Positions 7,484-15,937 of a stretch of DNA of 64,000 nucleotides are shown here, piece by piece. The stretch is from Haloarcula japonica DSM 6131 (GTDB lineage: Archaea; Halobacteriota; Halobacteria; Halobacteriales; Haloarculaceae), in assembly GCF_000336635.1 (NCBI RefSeq), contig NZ_AOLY01000039.1, positions 227,035 through 291,034 of the forward strand, read 5' to 3'. The notes below the pieces were generated by a model. That model was not told the origin of the DNA. It did not search any database and was given only the letters and a program-made list of their open reading frames with translations. Numbering within the stretch: position 1 is the stretch's first letter; every line of letters begins with the position of its first letter. The position numbers and the translations under genes were made by a program.

Positions 7484-8614
7484 ATGGCACACGTAGAACT
7501 CACCGATCTCGTAAAGGAATTCGACGACGTTACCGCAGTCGACGGCATCTCGCTGGATATCCCCGACGAAAGCTTCACCGTCCTCGTCGGCCCGTCAGGG
7601 TGTGGCAAGACCACGACCCTGCGCCTCATCGCAGGGCTCGAACGGGCGACCGACGGTGAAATCCGAATCGGCGAGGACATCGTCAACGACGCTCGCGCAT
7701 ACGAGCGCGACATCGCGATGGTGTTCCAGAACTACGCGCTGTATCCGCACAAGACGGTGCGGGACAACATGCGGTTCGGGCTGGAGCAACACGACACGGA
7801 CGAGGGGATCATCACCGAGCGGGTCCAGGAGACCGCGGAGTTGCTGCAGATCGAAGAGCTGCTGGACCGCCGACCGTCGGAACTGTCCGGCGGTCAGCAA
7901 CAGCGGGTGGCGCTGGGCCGCGCAATCGTTCGCGACCCGGCAGTGTTCCTGATGGACGAGCCGCTGTCGAACTTAGATGCGAAGCTCCGCGTCCAGATGC
8001 GCGCCGAACTGAACAAGCTCCACGAGGAGCTGTCGACAACGACCGTCTACGTCACCCACGACCAGGTCGAGGCGATGACGCTGGCCGACCAGATCGCGGT
8101 CATGGACAACGGGCAGATACAGCAGGTCGGGGAACCGACGCACGTGTACTCGAACCCGCGGAACATGTTCGTCGCCGGCTTCCTCGGCTCACCGAGCATG
8201 AACTTCCTCGAAGGCACGCTCGAGGAGTCCGACGCCGGCAAGTTCGAACTGGACCTCGGCGGCGCGATCCACAACGTCCCCGACGAGTTCACCGACGCGC
8301 TCGAACCGTACCTCGGCGACCGCGTGACGCTGGGCATCCGCCCGGAGAACATCGCGCTCAACCAGGACGGCGTCCCGGCGAACGTCCACCCGGCGACGGT
8401 GGAGGTCGTCGAACCGCAGGGCGAGAAGACCGTGCTCGAACTCGAACTCGCCACCGGCCAAAGCATCAAGGCTGCAGTCGACCCCGATACGACGGTTGAG
8501 ATGGGCGATGCGGTGAACCTCCGGTTCGACAGGGACTCGCTCCAGTACTTCGACCCGACCACGGGCAAATCGCTAACGTACGATACGAAGATCGAACAAC
8601 AAGCGACGATCTGA
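7484..8614 (+). CDS. Sugar ABC transporter ATPase, MalK/UgpC type
   Basis: Energises the transporter by ATP hydrolysis. In the 376-residue protein the Walker A motif GPSGCGKTTT lies near residues 36-45, the Q-loop at VFQNYALYPH, the ABC signature LSGGQQQR near 136, Walker B VFLMDEPLSNLD and the switch His in YVTHDQ. After about residue 235 follows a C-terminal TOBE/regulatory domain (LGIRPENI is typical), as in MalK-like ATPases that can be regulated or shared between sugar transporters. The gene starts six bases after the second permease and is followed two bases later by a small membrane-protein frame. Confidence 0.93.
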   Translation: MAHVELTDLVKEFDDVTAVDGISLDIPDESFTVLVGPSGCGKTTTLRLIAGLERATDGEIRIGEDIVNDARAYERDIAMVFQNYALYPHKTVRDNMRFGLEQHDTDEGIITERVQETAELLQIEELLDRRPSELSGGQQQRVALGRAIVRDPAVFLMDEPLSNLDAKLRVQMRAELNKLHEELSTTTVYVTHDQVEAMTLADQIAVMDNGQIQQVGEPTHVYSNPRNMFVAGFLGSPSMNFLEGTLEESDAGKFELDLGGAIHNVPDEFTDALEPYLGDRVTLGIRPENIALNQDGVPANVHPATVEVVEPQGEKTVLELELATGQSIKAAVDPDTTVEMGDAVNLRFDRDSLQYFDPTTGKSLTYDTKIEQQATI

Positions 8615-8616
8615 CG

Positions 8617-8790
8617 ATGGCCACGGAACTCACCGATAGGATGACACCTGCTGGCCTGCTCGCGTTCGGAGCAGCATTCGGACTGGCAGGCCTCGCGGTG
8701 GTCAATTACGCGACCGGCGTGTACGGTGGTGCAATCGTCAGCAGTGTCGGGACGGTCGTCGCGACGCTGTTTGGTGTTTTCACCGATTAG
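8617..8790 (+). CDS. 57-aa membrane protein at the end of the sugar ABC operon
   Basis: An ATG-started frame begins two bases after the ATPase stop, so it is almost certainly in the same operon. The product starts MATELTDRMTPAGLLAFGA and has two hydrophobic segments, about residues 12-28 and 34-54, with a GVYGG turn between them. This is a two-helix membrane hairpin with no known motif. Tight spacing to the ATPase suggests an accessory or regulatory role for the transporter, but this is inference. No canonical subunit of this transporter class is of this size. Confidence 0.65.
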   Translation: MATELTDRMTPAGLLAFGAAFGLAGLAVVNYATGVYGGAIVSSVGTVVATLFGVFTD

Positions 8791-8883
8791 TACCGGGAGA
8801 GATTTTTTCATGAACGTCTACATACTGAATGATATACCCCTGAACGCCATCGAGCAATCTCGCAAATCACTAGACCGTGTTGC

Positions 8884-8903
8884 CGGCCCTGAGAGCGGGG
8901 CCG
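8884..8903 (+). terminator. GC-rich hairpin after the ABC operon
   Basis: cggccc and gggccg form a six-bp stem around an eight-base loop, 94 bases after the stop of the 57-aa gene. The following ttctattg is only weakly T-rich, so this could be a terminator, an RNA-processing site, or part of the leader of the regulator gene. Between 8791 and 8989 nothing else convincing is seen. Confidence 0.35.
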
Positions 8904-8989
8904 ATTCTATTGAGAGATGATACAAACTAACACATACATCAGTCGGAGGCCACCCTCACCCGCAGAGTCCGGGCCCGCTGTACTAGAAC

Positions 8990-9763
8990 ATGATACCTGA
9001 TGAACGACGGAAGGAAATCGTTCGACAAGTAAACAGATCGGATCGGGTCACAGTCGAAGAACTCACCGAAGAATTCGGTGTCTCCGAGGCGACGATCCGA
9101 CGAGACCTCTCGTCACTCGCGGAAGACGGGCTTATCGAACGATTTCACGGCGGTGCCCTCCCGGCGTCGAAGGAGGATACCAACGGGTCCAGTACGGCCG
9201 ATAGCATCGACAACCCGAGCGGCAAGCAGGCAATCGCCGAGCGGGCCGTCGACGAACTGAGCGACGGCGACGCCGTCTTCTTCGACACGGGGCCGACGGC
9301 GCGCGAAGTGGCAAAAGCCATTCCGGAGCAGCTGTCGCTGCTCGCCGCGACGAACTCACCGGAAAGCGCGTTCGAACTCCGCGAGACCTGCGGCGAAGTC
9401 AAGGTTGTCGGTGACTCACTGCGACAGACATCGGACGCACTTGTCGGACCCAGCGCCGAGTCATACCTCCGGAAGACGAACTTCGACATCGTGTTTCTCG
9501 AAACCGACGCAGTCCAGAGCGATGGCGGCCTCTCCGTCTCGAACGAAGACGAAGCGCGCATCAAAACACTGCTCTGTGAAGGCGGACGACACGTCATCCT
9601 CGTGGCCGACGGGAGCAAGCTGGACAACCGGAGCTTCCGTGAGTTCGCGACAGTCGACAACATAGACATGTTCATCACGGACGTATCGTTGGGCGACGAG
9701 ATGCGGACAGTGTTCGAGCGGGCGAACGTCACGGTGGTCGACAATTTACTGGCCGTTCCGTAA
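8990..9763 (+). CDS. DeoR/GlpR-family transcriptional regulator
   Basis: A 257-residue one-component regulator. Residues 1-60 form the DeoR winged helix-turn-helix, with the signature FGVSEATIRRDLSSLAEDG and the family motif IERFHGGA right after. Residues about 80-257 are the DeoRC sugar-phosphate sensor domain, with VFFDTGPTAREVA, FLETDAVQSDGGLS and the ILVADGSKLDNRSF stretch. In Haloferax, proteins of this type (GlpR) repress fructose and glucose metabolic genes. Its position 200 bases behind the sugar ABC operon on the same strand suggests control of that transporter, probably sensing a phosphorylated intermediate; the ligand is not visible. Confidence 0.9.
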   Translation: MIPDERRKEIVRQVNRSDRVTVEELTEEFGVSEATIRRDLSSLAEDGLIERFHGGALPASKEDTNGSSTADSIDNPSGKQAIAERAVDELSDGDAVFFDTGPTAREVAKAIPEQLSLLAATNSPESAFELRETCGEVKVVGDSLRQTSDALVGPSAESYLRKTNFDIVFLETDAVQSDGGLSVSNEDEARIKTLLCEGGRHVILVADGSKLDNRSFREFATVDNIDMFITDVSLGDEMRTVFERANVTVVDNLLAVP

Positions 9764-9778
9764 GCCCGCAAGACACTG

Positions 9779-9791
9779 GAAAACTGTTTTC
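9779..9791. terminator. Palindrome between convergent genes, possible bidirectional terminator
   Basis: gaaaac-t-gttttc is a perfect 13-base inverted repeat in the 34-base gap between the convergent GlpR-like and PAN genes. Each strand reads into a T4 run. Short T tracts act as archaeal terminators, so it may stop transcription from both sides. Confidence 0.4.
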
Positions 9792-9797
9792 TGCGAG

Positions 9798-11018
9798 TTA
9801 CGCGAACGCGACTGGGACGCTGCTGGCGTCGTCGTCGGCTTCGATCTTTCCGAGGGCGTCGTAGAGGTCAGACTGCTGGACCGTCGTCCGGCCGTCACGG
9901 ATGGCGAACATCCCGGCCTCGGTCGCCAGTGAGGCCAGTTCCGCGCCGGAGAGACCATCAGTTTCGGTGGCAAACGCGCCCAGGTCCACGTCGTCGTCGA
10001 GGTTCATCTCCTGCGTGTGGATTTCGAGGATGCGCTCGCGGCCCTCGACATCGGGGTTCGGGACTTCGATGAGGCGGTCGAAGCGGCCGGGGCGGAGGAT
10101 GGCGCGGTCGAGCATGTCGAAGCGGTTCGTCGCGGCGATGATGCGGATTTCACCGCGTTCGTCGAAGCCGTCCATCTCCGAGAGCAGTTGCATCATCGTC
10201 CGCTGGACCTCGGCGTCGCCGGAGGTCTTCGACTCTGTTCGCTTGGCAGCGATGGCGTCGATCTCGTCGATGAAGATGATTGCCGGTTCGCGCTCGGCGG
10301 CGAGTTCGAACAGGTCCCGGACCAGTCGCGCGCCCTCGCCGATGAACTTCCGGACCAGTTCGGAGCCGGCCATTTTGATGAACGTCGCGTCGGTTTCGTT
10401 GGCGACAGCCTTCGCCAGCATCGTCTTCCCCGTGCCGGGCGGGCCGTGCAGCAAGACGCCGCTCGGCGGTTCGATACCGACCTCGCGGAACTGGTCGGCG
10501 TTGACGAGCGGCTCCTCGACGGCTTCCCGGACCTCGCGGATCTGCTCTTCGAGGCCGCCGATGTCCGAGTAGCTCACGTCGGGCGAGCCGTCGACCTGCA
10601 TGGCCTGCGCACGGGCATCGGTCTCGGGGTCGAGGATCTGCTTGACGCCGAAGGAGTCGTTGATCGCGACGCGGTCACCGGCCTCAAGGCTGTCACGGAT
10701 GGACGGCGAGACTTCCGTCAGCACTTCCTGATTGTTACCGTGCTGTTTGACGACGACGCCGTCATCGGTCAGCTCCTCAGCCGTCGCGATGTACAGCGAG
10801 GAGGTCTTGAGCGTCTCGTTTTCCCGTTCGAGCTGGTCGACCTCGTCCGTGAGGTCGTGTTGCCGGTCACGGGCAGCGTCAAGCTGCTCAGTCAGCTGTT
10901 CGTTGACCTGTACTATCTCTTTGAAATGTTCCCGGAGTGCCTCCAGACGCTCGTCAGGCGTCATATCGGGATCAAGTTCCAACCGTGGTCGTTCCGGAAG
11001 CGAGGGACTGCGCGACAT
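9798..11018 (-). CDS. pan: Proteasome-activating nucleotidase PAN
   Basis: Hexameric AAA+ ATPase that unfolds proteins and feeds them to the 20S proteasome. The 406-residue product has an N-terminal coiled coil (about residues 25-65, EHFKEIVQVNEQLTEQLDAA), an OB-like domain, and an AAA+ core with Walker A GPPGTGKT, Walker B IIFIDEIDAIA and the second region of homology ATNRFDMLDRAILRPGRFDR. The C-terminus ends VAFA, compatible with the hydrophobic-Tyr/Phe-X motif that opens the proteasome gate. ATG 11018 (MSRSPSLPERP) is chosen because haloarchaeal PAN proteins begin this way; the frame extends 11 codons further. Haloarchaea usually have two PAN paralogues; which one this is cannot be told here. 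Confidence 0.94.
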   Translation of the reverse strand: MSRSPSLPERPRLELDPDMTPDERLEALREHFKEIVQVNEQLTEQLDAARDRQHDLTDEVDQLERENETLKTSSLYIATAEELTDDGVVVKQHGNNQEVLTEVSPSIRDSLEAGDRVAINDSFGVKQILDPETDARAQAMQVDGSPDVSYSDIGGLEEQIREVREAVEEPLVNADQFREVGIEPPSGVLLHGPPGTGKTMLAKAVANETDATFIKMAGSELVRKFIGEGARLVRDLFELAAEREPAIIFIDEIDAIAAKRTESKTSGDAEVQRTMMQLLSEMDGFDERGEIRIIAATNRFDMLDRAILRPGRFDRLIEVPNPDVEGRERILEIHTQEMNLDDDVDLGAFATETDGLSGAELASLATEAGMFAIRDGRTTVQQSDLYDALGKIEADDDASSVPVAFA

Positions 11019-11166
11019 TTGGATGGTCGGTACTATACGGTTGAGACACAAAGTGCCTTCGGGTCACGGGGGGTGAAACAGTTATCCGTGTCGAGACGGG
11101 GCTGTAGCGTTGGGGTAGGCCGGCGGCTCGAACAGCCGGACGGACAGCGAATCGCTGGTGGCCGCC

Positions 11167-12957
11167 CTACAGCAGCTCGGCGAACTCGTCGAGGTAGTCG
11201 CCGTACGTCGAGAGCGCGGACTCGACGGGGTCCGGACTGGCCATGTCGACGCCAGCATCACGCAGCAGTTCTAGCGGGTACTGCCGGGAGCCGCTCCGGA
11301 GGAAGTCGATATACCGCTGGGCGGCGGGCTCGCCCTCTTTCAGAATCCCGTCGACGAGCGCGACGGCCGCCGAGATACCGGTCGCGTACTGATAGACGTA
11401 GAACGCACGGTAGAAGTGCGGGATGCGCATCCACTCGCGGGCGATCCGGTCGTCGAGCACCGCCGGCTCGTAGTAGTCGCCCTTGAGGTCCCGGTAGAGT
11501 TCGTCCAGCCGGTCGGGAGTCAGCGGCTCGCCGGCCTCGGACATCTCGTGCGTGCGGTGCTCGAATTCGGCGAACATCGTCTGGCGGTACAGCGTCGACC
11601 GGAACCGTTCGAGGTACTCGTTGAGGATGTGCCGGCGCAGGCGCTCGTCCTCGACGGTATCAAGCAGATGGTGGGTCAACAGCGTCTCGTTGACTGTCGA
11701 CGCGACCTCGGCGACGAATATCTCGTAGCCGGAGTAGACGAAGGGCTGCTCCTCGCTGGTGTACTCGGAGTGCATCGAGTGGCCGAGTTCGTGGGCCAGC
11801 GTGTACATCGACTCCACGTCGTCCTGATAGTTCATCAGGATGAACGGCTGGGAGTCGTAGGTGCCCCCGGAGTACGCGCCTGACTGCTTGTGTTCGGTCT
11901 CGTAGACGTCGACCCAGCGCGAGTCCAGCCCCTCGGCGAGCCGGGACTGGTAGTCCTCGCCCAGCGGCGCGACGGACTCGGTGACGTACTCGCAGGCCTG
12001 TTCGTACTCGATTTCGGGCGATTCCTCCTGCACGAGTGGGGTGTAAAGGTCCCACATCCGGAGTTCGTCAGCCCCGATTGACTGGCGTTTGAGGTCGGCG
12101 TGGCGGTGGAGCGTATCGAGGTTGTCGTGGACGGTGTCGACCAGCGTGTCGTACACCTCGACGGGAACGTTCGGCCCGTCCAGCGCGGCTTCGCGGGCGG
12201 TGTCGTAGTTGCGGGCGCTGGCCATCTTCACGTCCGTCTTGACGGCGTTCTTGTAGGCCGTCCCGACAGCGTTGCGGACGGTCTCCCACTCGTCGTAGAA
12301 CGCTTCATACACGCGCTGGCGGAAGTCGCGGTCAGGGTGCTTCTGAAGCGTGGTGAAGTTGTTGAGCGTGATCGGCTGCTGGTCGCCGTCCGGGTCCTCG
12401 ACGGTCGGGAACTCCATGTCAGCGTTGGCCAGCATGTTGTACACCTCGCCGGGCGCGCCGGTGACCTCGCCGAGTTCGGCGAGCAGGTTCTCGACCTCGG
12501 CCGAGCGGGTGTGGTCTTTCATCCGGAGCACGTCGTCGAAGTAGTGCTCGTACGGTTCCAGCGCCGGCTCCTCATCGATCATCGCCTCGATATCGTCGTA
12601 GTCCAGGTCCTGCAGTTCGGGGTCGAGGAACGAGGCCGCCGAACTGGCCTCCGACGAAAGCGACTGCGAGCGGGCAGTCAGCGCCTGATACGTATCGTCC
12701 GTCGTGTCCTCGTCCCGGCGCATCCGGGCGTAGGCGGCGACGTTCGACACCATCCGCATCAGTTCCTCGTAGGTCTCCAGGGTCTCAAGCAGGGTGGCGG
12801 CGTCCTCGGTGGCCCGTCCCTCGTAGGCGGACAGGTCCTCGATTAGCGCCTCCGCCTCCTCGTAGGCGGCTTCCCAGTCCTCGTCGCTGGCGTAGAGGGA
12901 GGCGAGGTCCCACTTGTACGCCTCGTCGATGTCGCTCCGTGCGGGTACCGAACTCAT
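11167..12957 (-). CDS. pepF: Oligoendopeptidase F (M3 family)
   Basis: Zinc metallopeptidase that cleaves short peptides in the cytoplasm, possibly processing proteasome products. The 596-residue length is typical for PepF. The catalytic motif HELGHSMH lies at about residue 389, with the downstream zinc-ligand Glu region in FVAEVASTVNE. The N-terminal KWDLASLYASDEDW and the C-terminal YATGISAAVAL segments are also characteristic of M3B enzymes. No signal peptide is present. The gene follows PAN on the same strand with a gap of about 150 bases upstream of PAN's start, so shared proteolysis is plausible but an operon is not shown. Confidence 0.94.
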   Translation of the reverse strand: MSSVPARSDIDEAYKWDLASLYASDEDWEAAYEEAEALIEDLSAYEGRATEDAATLLETLETYEELMRMVSNVAAYARMRRDEDTTDDTYQALTARSQSLSSEASSAASFLDPELQDLDYDDIEAMIDEEPALEPYEHYFDDVLRMKDHTRSAEVENLLAELGEVTGAPGEVYNMLANADMEFPTVEDPDGDQQPITLNNFTTLQKHPDRDFRQRVYEAFYDEWETVRNAVGTAYKNAVKTDVKMASARNYDTAREAALDGPNVPVEVYDTLVDTVHDNLDTLHRHADLKRQSIGADELRMWDLYTPLVQEESPEIEYEQACEYVTESVAPLGEDYQSRLAEGLDSRWVDVYETEHKQSGAYSGGTYDSQPFILMNYQDDVESMYTLAHELGHSMHSEYTSEEQPFVYSGYEIFVAEVASTVNETLLTHHLLDTVEDERLRRHILNEYLERFRSTLYRQTMFAEFEHRTHEMSEAGEPLTPDRLDELYRDLKGDYYEPAVLDDRIAREWMRIPHFYRAFYVYQYATGISAAVALVDGILKEGEPAAQRYIDFLRSGSRQYPLELLRDAGVDMASPDPVESALSTYGDYLDEFAELL

Positions 12958-13002
12958 AGCCCGCTCTTGGGACGGGGCCGAAGTAAGCCTTCGTTTCGGG
13001 AG

Positions 13003-13830
13003 CTACAGCCCGTCGGTGATGTGGTCGGCGACCCGCGCAGTCGCGCGGGCGTTCGCGCGACGGCCTGTGAAGACCGCCCGCGCATCTTCGGCGGCGTCCT
13101 CGTCCCGAGTAAAGCTCACATCCGGGTAGGATACATCGGTCAGCACCAGCGGCTCGGGTGGGGCCGGCGGAACCCCGTCGGGGCCGCTGATAGGTTCCGG
13201 CGAAAGGACGCGGTCGACTTTCGACAGCGGGGCTGACCCGTCCGCAACGGCCGCCGCGAGCGAGACGAGTCGCCGGACCAATTGGCGACAGAACCCACCG
13301 GCCGTGAACCGGACGACGAGGAATTGACCGTCCCGTGTCCAATCGATACCGACGGTCCGCTCAGTTCCAGTATCGTCGGACGTGAGGTTGTGGAAGTCAT
13401 GTGTCCCAGCGAGCGCATCGACAGCGTCAGCCCACCGCTGGTCGTCGACCGGTCCGGACACGAACCGGTCGACGTCCGTCGGCGCGTACAGGTAGTAGGT
13501 GTAGGTGCGTTGCGTGGCGTCGTAGGTCGCGTGGAAACCCTCGGTGACATCGGCGCTTGCCCACACCCGAACGTCGTCCGGGAGTTGGCCGTTGAACACC
13601 GCCGGTGAGAGCCACGCTGGCGCGTCGAAGGCGATGGTCTGTGCCCGCGCGGAGACGCCGGCATCAGTCCGACCAGCAGCCGCGTACCGTTCGGGTAGCC
13701 CCTCGCCGCGCTCGCAGACACCGAGGCGGACGAGCGCCGAGCGCAGTCGCCCCTCAACGGTGTCGACGTCGGGCTGGCGCTGGAACCCGTGATACGGTCG
13801 GCCATCGTAGGCCACGCGATAGGCGCGCAT
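13003..13830 (-). CDS. truA: tRNA pseudouridine synthase TruA
   Basis: Converts uridines at positions 38-40 of the tRNA anticodon stem-loop to pseudouridine. The 275-residue protein starts MRAYRVAYDGRPYHGFQRQP and carries the family active site AAGRTDAGVSA, with Asp56 the catalytic aspartate. Later family segments are FHATYDATQRTYTYYL and FTAGGFCRQLVRRLV. The C-terminal part is somewhat divergent, with an acidic tail typical of haloarchaea. It is followed downstream by pepF after 45 bases on the same strand, and upstream it is divergent from the acetyltransferase gene. Confidence 0.93.
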   Translation of the reverse strand: MRAYRVAYDGRPYHGFQRQPDVDTVEGRLRSALVRLGVCERGEGLPERYAAAGRTDAGVSARAQTIAFDAPAWLSPAVFNGQLPDDVRVWASADVTEGFHATYDATQRTYTYYLYAPTDVDRFVSGPVDDQRWADAVDALAGTHDFHNLTSDDTGTERTVGIDWTRDGQFLVVRFTAGGFCRQLVRRLVSLAAAVADGSAPLSKVDRVLSPEPISGPDGVPPAPPEPLVLTDVSYPDVSFTRDEDAAEDARAVFTGRRANARATARVADHITDGL

Positions 13831-13925
13831 ACCGATTTATCGACTGCGAGCCACTTGTCTCACCCGAATCTCAGTCGCTGGGAAGGATAGACGAACTTAG
13901 GCATCCTGAGGACAAAGACAGGAGC

Positions 13926-14432
13926 ATGTCCAACGCCGCCGCGGCGGATCACGACTTCCCTCGCCCGCCCGAAACGTTCACCGACCACGACGGGCGGACG
14001 GTGACAATCGAGGCCTACGACGGCGACATTGACCCACTGGTGGAGATGTATGCTGACTTCGGGAACGACTCCCGATCACAGGGCGTCCCACCACGGACCG
14101 AAGCGGACATCCGCGACTGGCTGCCGAACCTTGTCGACGACGGCCTGAACGTCGTTGTCTGGCACGAGGAGCGAGCTGTCGGCCACGCCGTCCTCGTCCC
14201 GTATCAGGACACCTCGGAACTGGCGATTTTCGTCCATCCGGACTACCAGCACGCCGGTATCGGTTCACAGCTCATCCGCGTTTTACTCGGCTACGGGCAG
14301 GAAAACGGGCTCGAACGCGCCTGGCTTTCCGTCTCGAACACGAACCACGTCGCCCGAGCACTGTACGAGTCGGTCGGCTTCGAGACGATTGCCAAAGAAC
14401 GCGTTGAGATGGAGATGGAACGGGCGCTCTGA
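13926..14432 (+). CDS. GNAT-family N-acetyltransferase
   Basis: A 168-residue acetyl-CoA-dependent acyltransferase of unknown substrate. Motif A for acetyl-CoA binding is visible as IFVHPDYQHAGIGSQLIRVLLGYG, in two parts around the HAGIGS pyrophosphate-binding loop at about residue 110. The conserved C-terminal signature NHVARALYESVGFETIAKE follows. The start ATG 13926 (MSNAAAADHD) is chosen because upstream codons overlap the truA promoter side. The gene stands alone, divergent from truA and convergent with the SHOCT protein gene. Confidence 0.88.
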   Translation: MSNAAAADHDFPRPPETFTDHDGRTVTIEAYDGDIDPLVEMYADFGNDSRSQGVPPRTEADIRDWLPNLVDDGLNVVVWHEERAVGHAVLVPYQDTSELAIFVHPDYQHAGIGSQLIRVLLGYGQENGLERAWLSVSNTNHVARALYESVGFETIAKERVEMEMERAL

Positions 14433-14500
14433 CCGGACTGGCTCAGGAACGGCCTCAGGCAGGGATAGTGGTCAGACGAAAGTAGTGTTCGGACTCGATC

Positions 14501-14923
14501 TCATTCAGTTTCGAGGCTGACTTCTCTGTTGGTTTCACGGAGCTCGTTTTCAGTTCCGCTGTTCGCCGAGAGCGATTCGGTTTCCAGCAATCGATCCAGT
14601 CGCCGCTCGAACTCGCTGTCCGTCAGTTCACCGCGGGCGTACCGCTCCCGGAGCTGATTGACCGGGTCCACCGTCGGTTCCGCTGCGGTGGTCGCATCGG
14701 TTCCGTCCATCTCCGACTCGCCTTCCGGGGGTTCGATCATCGGCAGTTCCGATCCCAACAGGGCGACGAGGGGTGCCAGGATGAACCAGCCGAGGATGAT
14801 CGACAGCGGTGTGAGCACGTTTCCGAGGCCGGCCGCCCCTCCGAGCATGGCGACGCCCGTCGAAACGATCACGATAGTCGCGACGAGCTTCCACCTCGGG
14901 AGGGCGATGGAGGGGAGCTGCAT
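14501..14923 (-). CDS. SHOCT-domain membrane protein
   Basis: A 140-residue protein with two hydrophobic segments at about residues 12-33 and 36-58 (LATIVIVSTG to APLVALLG), then an acidic linker, and a SHOCT motif at about residues 87-115, reading VNQLRERYARGELTDSEFER. SHOCT is a short C-terminal oligomerisation helix pair common in small haloarchaeal membrane proteins. The last 25 residues are polar and low in complexity. Function is unknown. The gene is convergent with the acetyltransferase gene. Confidence 0.85.
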   Translation of the reverse strand: MQLPSIALPRWKLVATIVIVSTGVAMLGGAAGLGNVLTPLSIILGWFILAPLVALLGSELPMIEPPEGESEMDGTDATTAAEPTVDPVNQLRERYARGELTDSEFERRLDRLLETESLSANSGTENELRETNREVSLETE

Positions 14924-15320
14924 GTCGACTACTCAACACGGCAGTCGCAAAAAATTACTGTCACAATCCGACTGATAGTATTTAGTAAGTGAAAGGAAGT
15001 CGCGAATAGCCAGAAAGCCCTCGCGTTCTCAGCTTTGGTTCGCGGTTTCACCGCTCAGCAAGACGAGGGACAGCCGGTCGCTTGAGCCATGCGAACGGAC
15101 GCTTCACGCCCGTAAGCAGAGACCGCAGCGAGTCCCCCGAGTTTAGCCAGAGCGAGAGAAGAGCTTCGCGGCAATCGGACGCTTTGCGTCCGATGACAGC
15201 CAGGGTTTTCTGGCTCTTTTCAGTCTCCATTACTGCCGTAATACAAACCAGATTGAGTCTGCTGATTAGACAAAAGAAAGCATCCAAAAGGTACGTATCA
15301 GTCTTTGAGAATAATTGAAT
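14924..15320. other. Low-GC intergenic region with repeat-like element
   Basis: About 400 bases without a convincing gene. The edges (14940-15000 and 15240-15320) are AT-rich. The centre holds the inverted-repeat bounded element at 15008-15215 described separately. A minus-strand frame of 60 codons (15048-15230, beginning METEKSQKTLAV) crosses the element, but it lacks a promoter-like context and looks like a by-product of the repeat. Confidence 0.6.
15008..15215. repeat. 208-bp element bounded by 14-bp inverted repeats
   Basis: agccagaaagccct at 15008-15021 and agggttttctggct at 15202-15215 are reverse complements at 13 of 14 positions. Inside are several small hairpins: gcggt/accgc at about 15042-15054, acggacg/cgcccgt (six of seven) at about 15094-15112, and atcggacg/cgtccgat at about 15174-15193. 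This layout suggests a miniature mobile element or a folded RNA. No transposase lies inside. Other copies in the genome cannot be checked here. Confidence 0.45.
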
Positions 15321-15743
15321 ATGCGTCACACAGAGGTGGTCCTTGTTGTGATTGTTTGTAGTGTAGCCCTTGCGGGCTGTACTGTGCCCTCTGGTGGTCA
15401 GGCATCGACGACATCGGAGATGTCCACTGAGGAAATTTCGACTCCTGAGAGACAATTCAATCTATCTAAAGCAAAGGACCGTGCATTAAACGCAGAGACA
15501 AATCACGTGAAGTCCCGTCTCCAAAATGCCAGTTGTCTCGATAACTGGGATATAAATTCATTCGCCGGTGGACCCAGTACAACAGTCTTAGACCAAACAG
15601 AGCAGGGAGTTATACTCAAAGTCAAGCGCCCATATTCCACATCAAAAGGCAGGGCGGTCACTGATACGGCGACTCATGCACGCTACTTCCTGAATAAAAC
15701 TCGGACGGAGAGACTGTCCGGTGATAAAATTAAACCCTGTTGA
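15321..15743 (+). CDS. Orphan Sec-type lipoprotein, 140 aa
   Basis: The product starts MRHTEVVLVVIVCSVALAGC, a Sec-type signal with lipobox LAGC and Cys20 as lipidation site; there is no twin arginine. The mature part has a Ser/Thr-rich linker to about residue 40 and a soluble domain with three further cysteines (SCLDNW and the terminal KPC). Codon use is notably AT-rich compared with neighbours, suggesting recent transfer or relaxed selection. I do not recognise the family. The ATG at 15321 is used; a TTG two codons earlier is in frame. Function unknown, cell-surface location inferred. Confidence 0.65.
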   Translation: MRHTEVVLVVIVCSVALAGCTVPSGGQASTTSEMSTEEISTPERQFNLSKAKDRALNAETNHVKSRLQNASCLDNWDINSFAGGPSTTVLDQTEQGVILKVKRPYSTSKGRAVTDTATHARYFLNKTRTERLSGDKIKPC

Positions 15744-15937
15744 GTTCGCAGGTCTGCTCTTACCATAGTTAGACGTGATTGGTAGGCAACTAAGTCATCG
15801 TAGCTGGCTTCACCGTTACTTTCAGGGCAGAACGTGTCGTTTGTAGACGGAAGACAATCCATACTTCCCGTGCAATGGTGGTGGGTAAAACCGGTGGTGC
15901 CTAATAAAATGAACACCGCCAACCGACTCGGTTGACG

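Noticed and set aside
8726..8920. Plus-strand 64-codon frame overlapping the 57-aa gene
   Set aside because: It is out of frame with the hydrophobic 57-aa product, covers the hairpin and has no domain.
15048..15230. Minus-strand 60-codon frame beginning METEKSQKTLAV as a protein gene
   Set aside because: It lies across the inverted-repeat element and its sequence follows the hairpins; no promoter or ribosome-binding context is seen. It is better treated as part of the repeat.
15683..15922. Minus-strand 79-codon frame after the orphan lipoprotein
   Set aside because: It overlaps the lipoprotein end, has no recognisable domain and codon use is poor for this genome.
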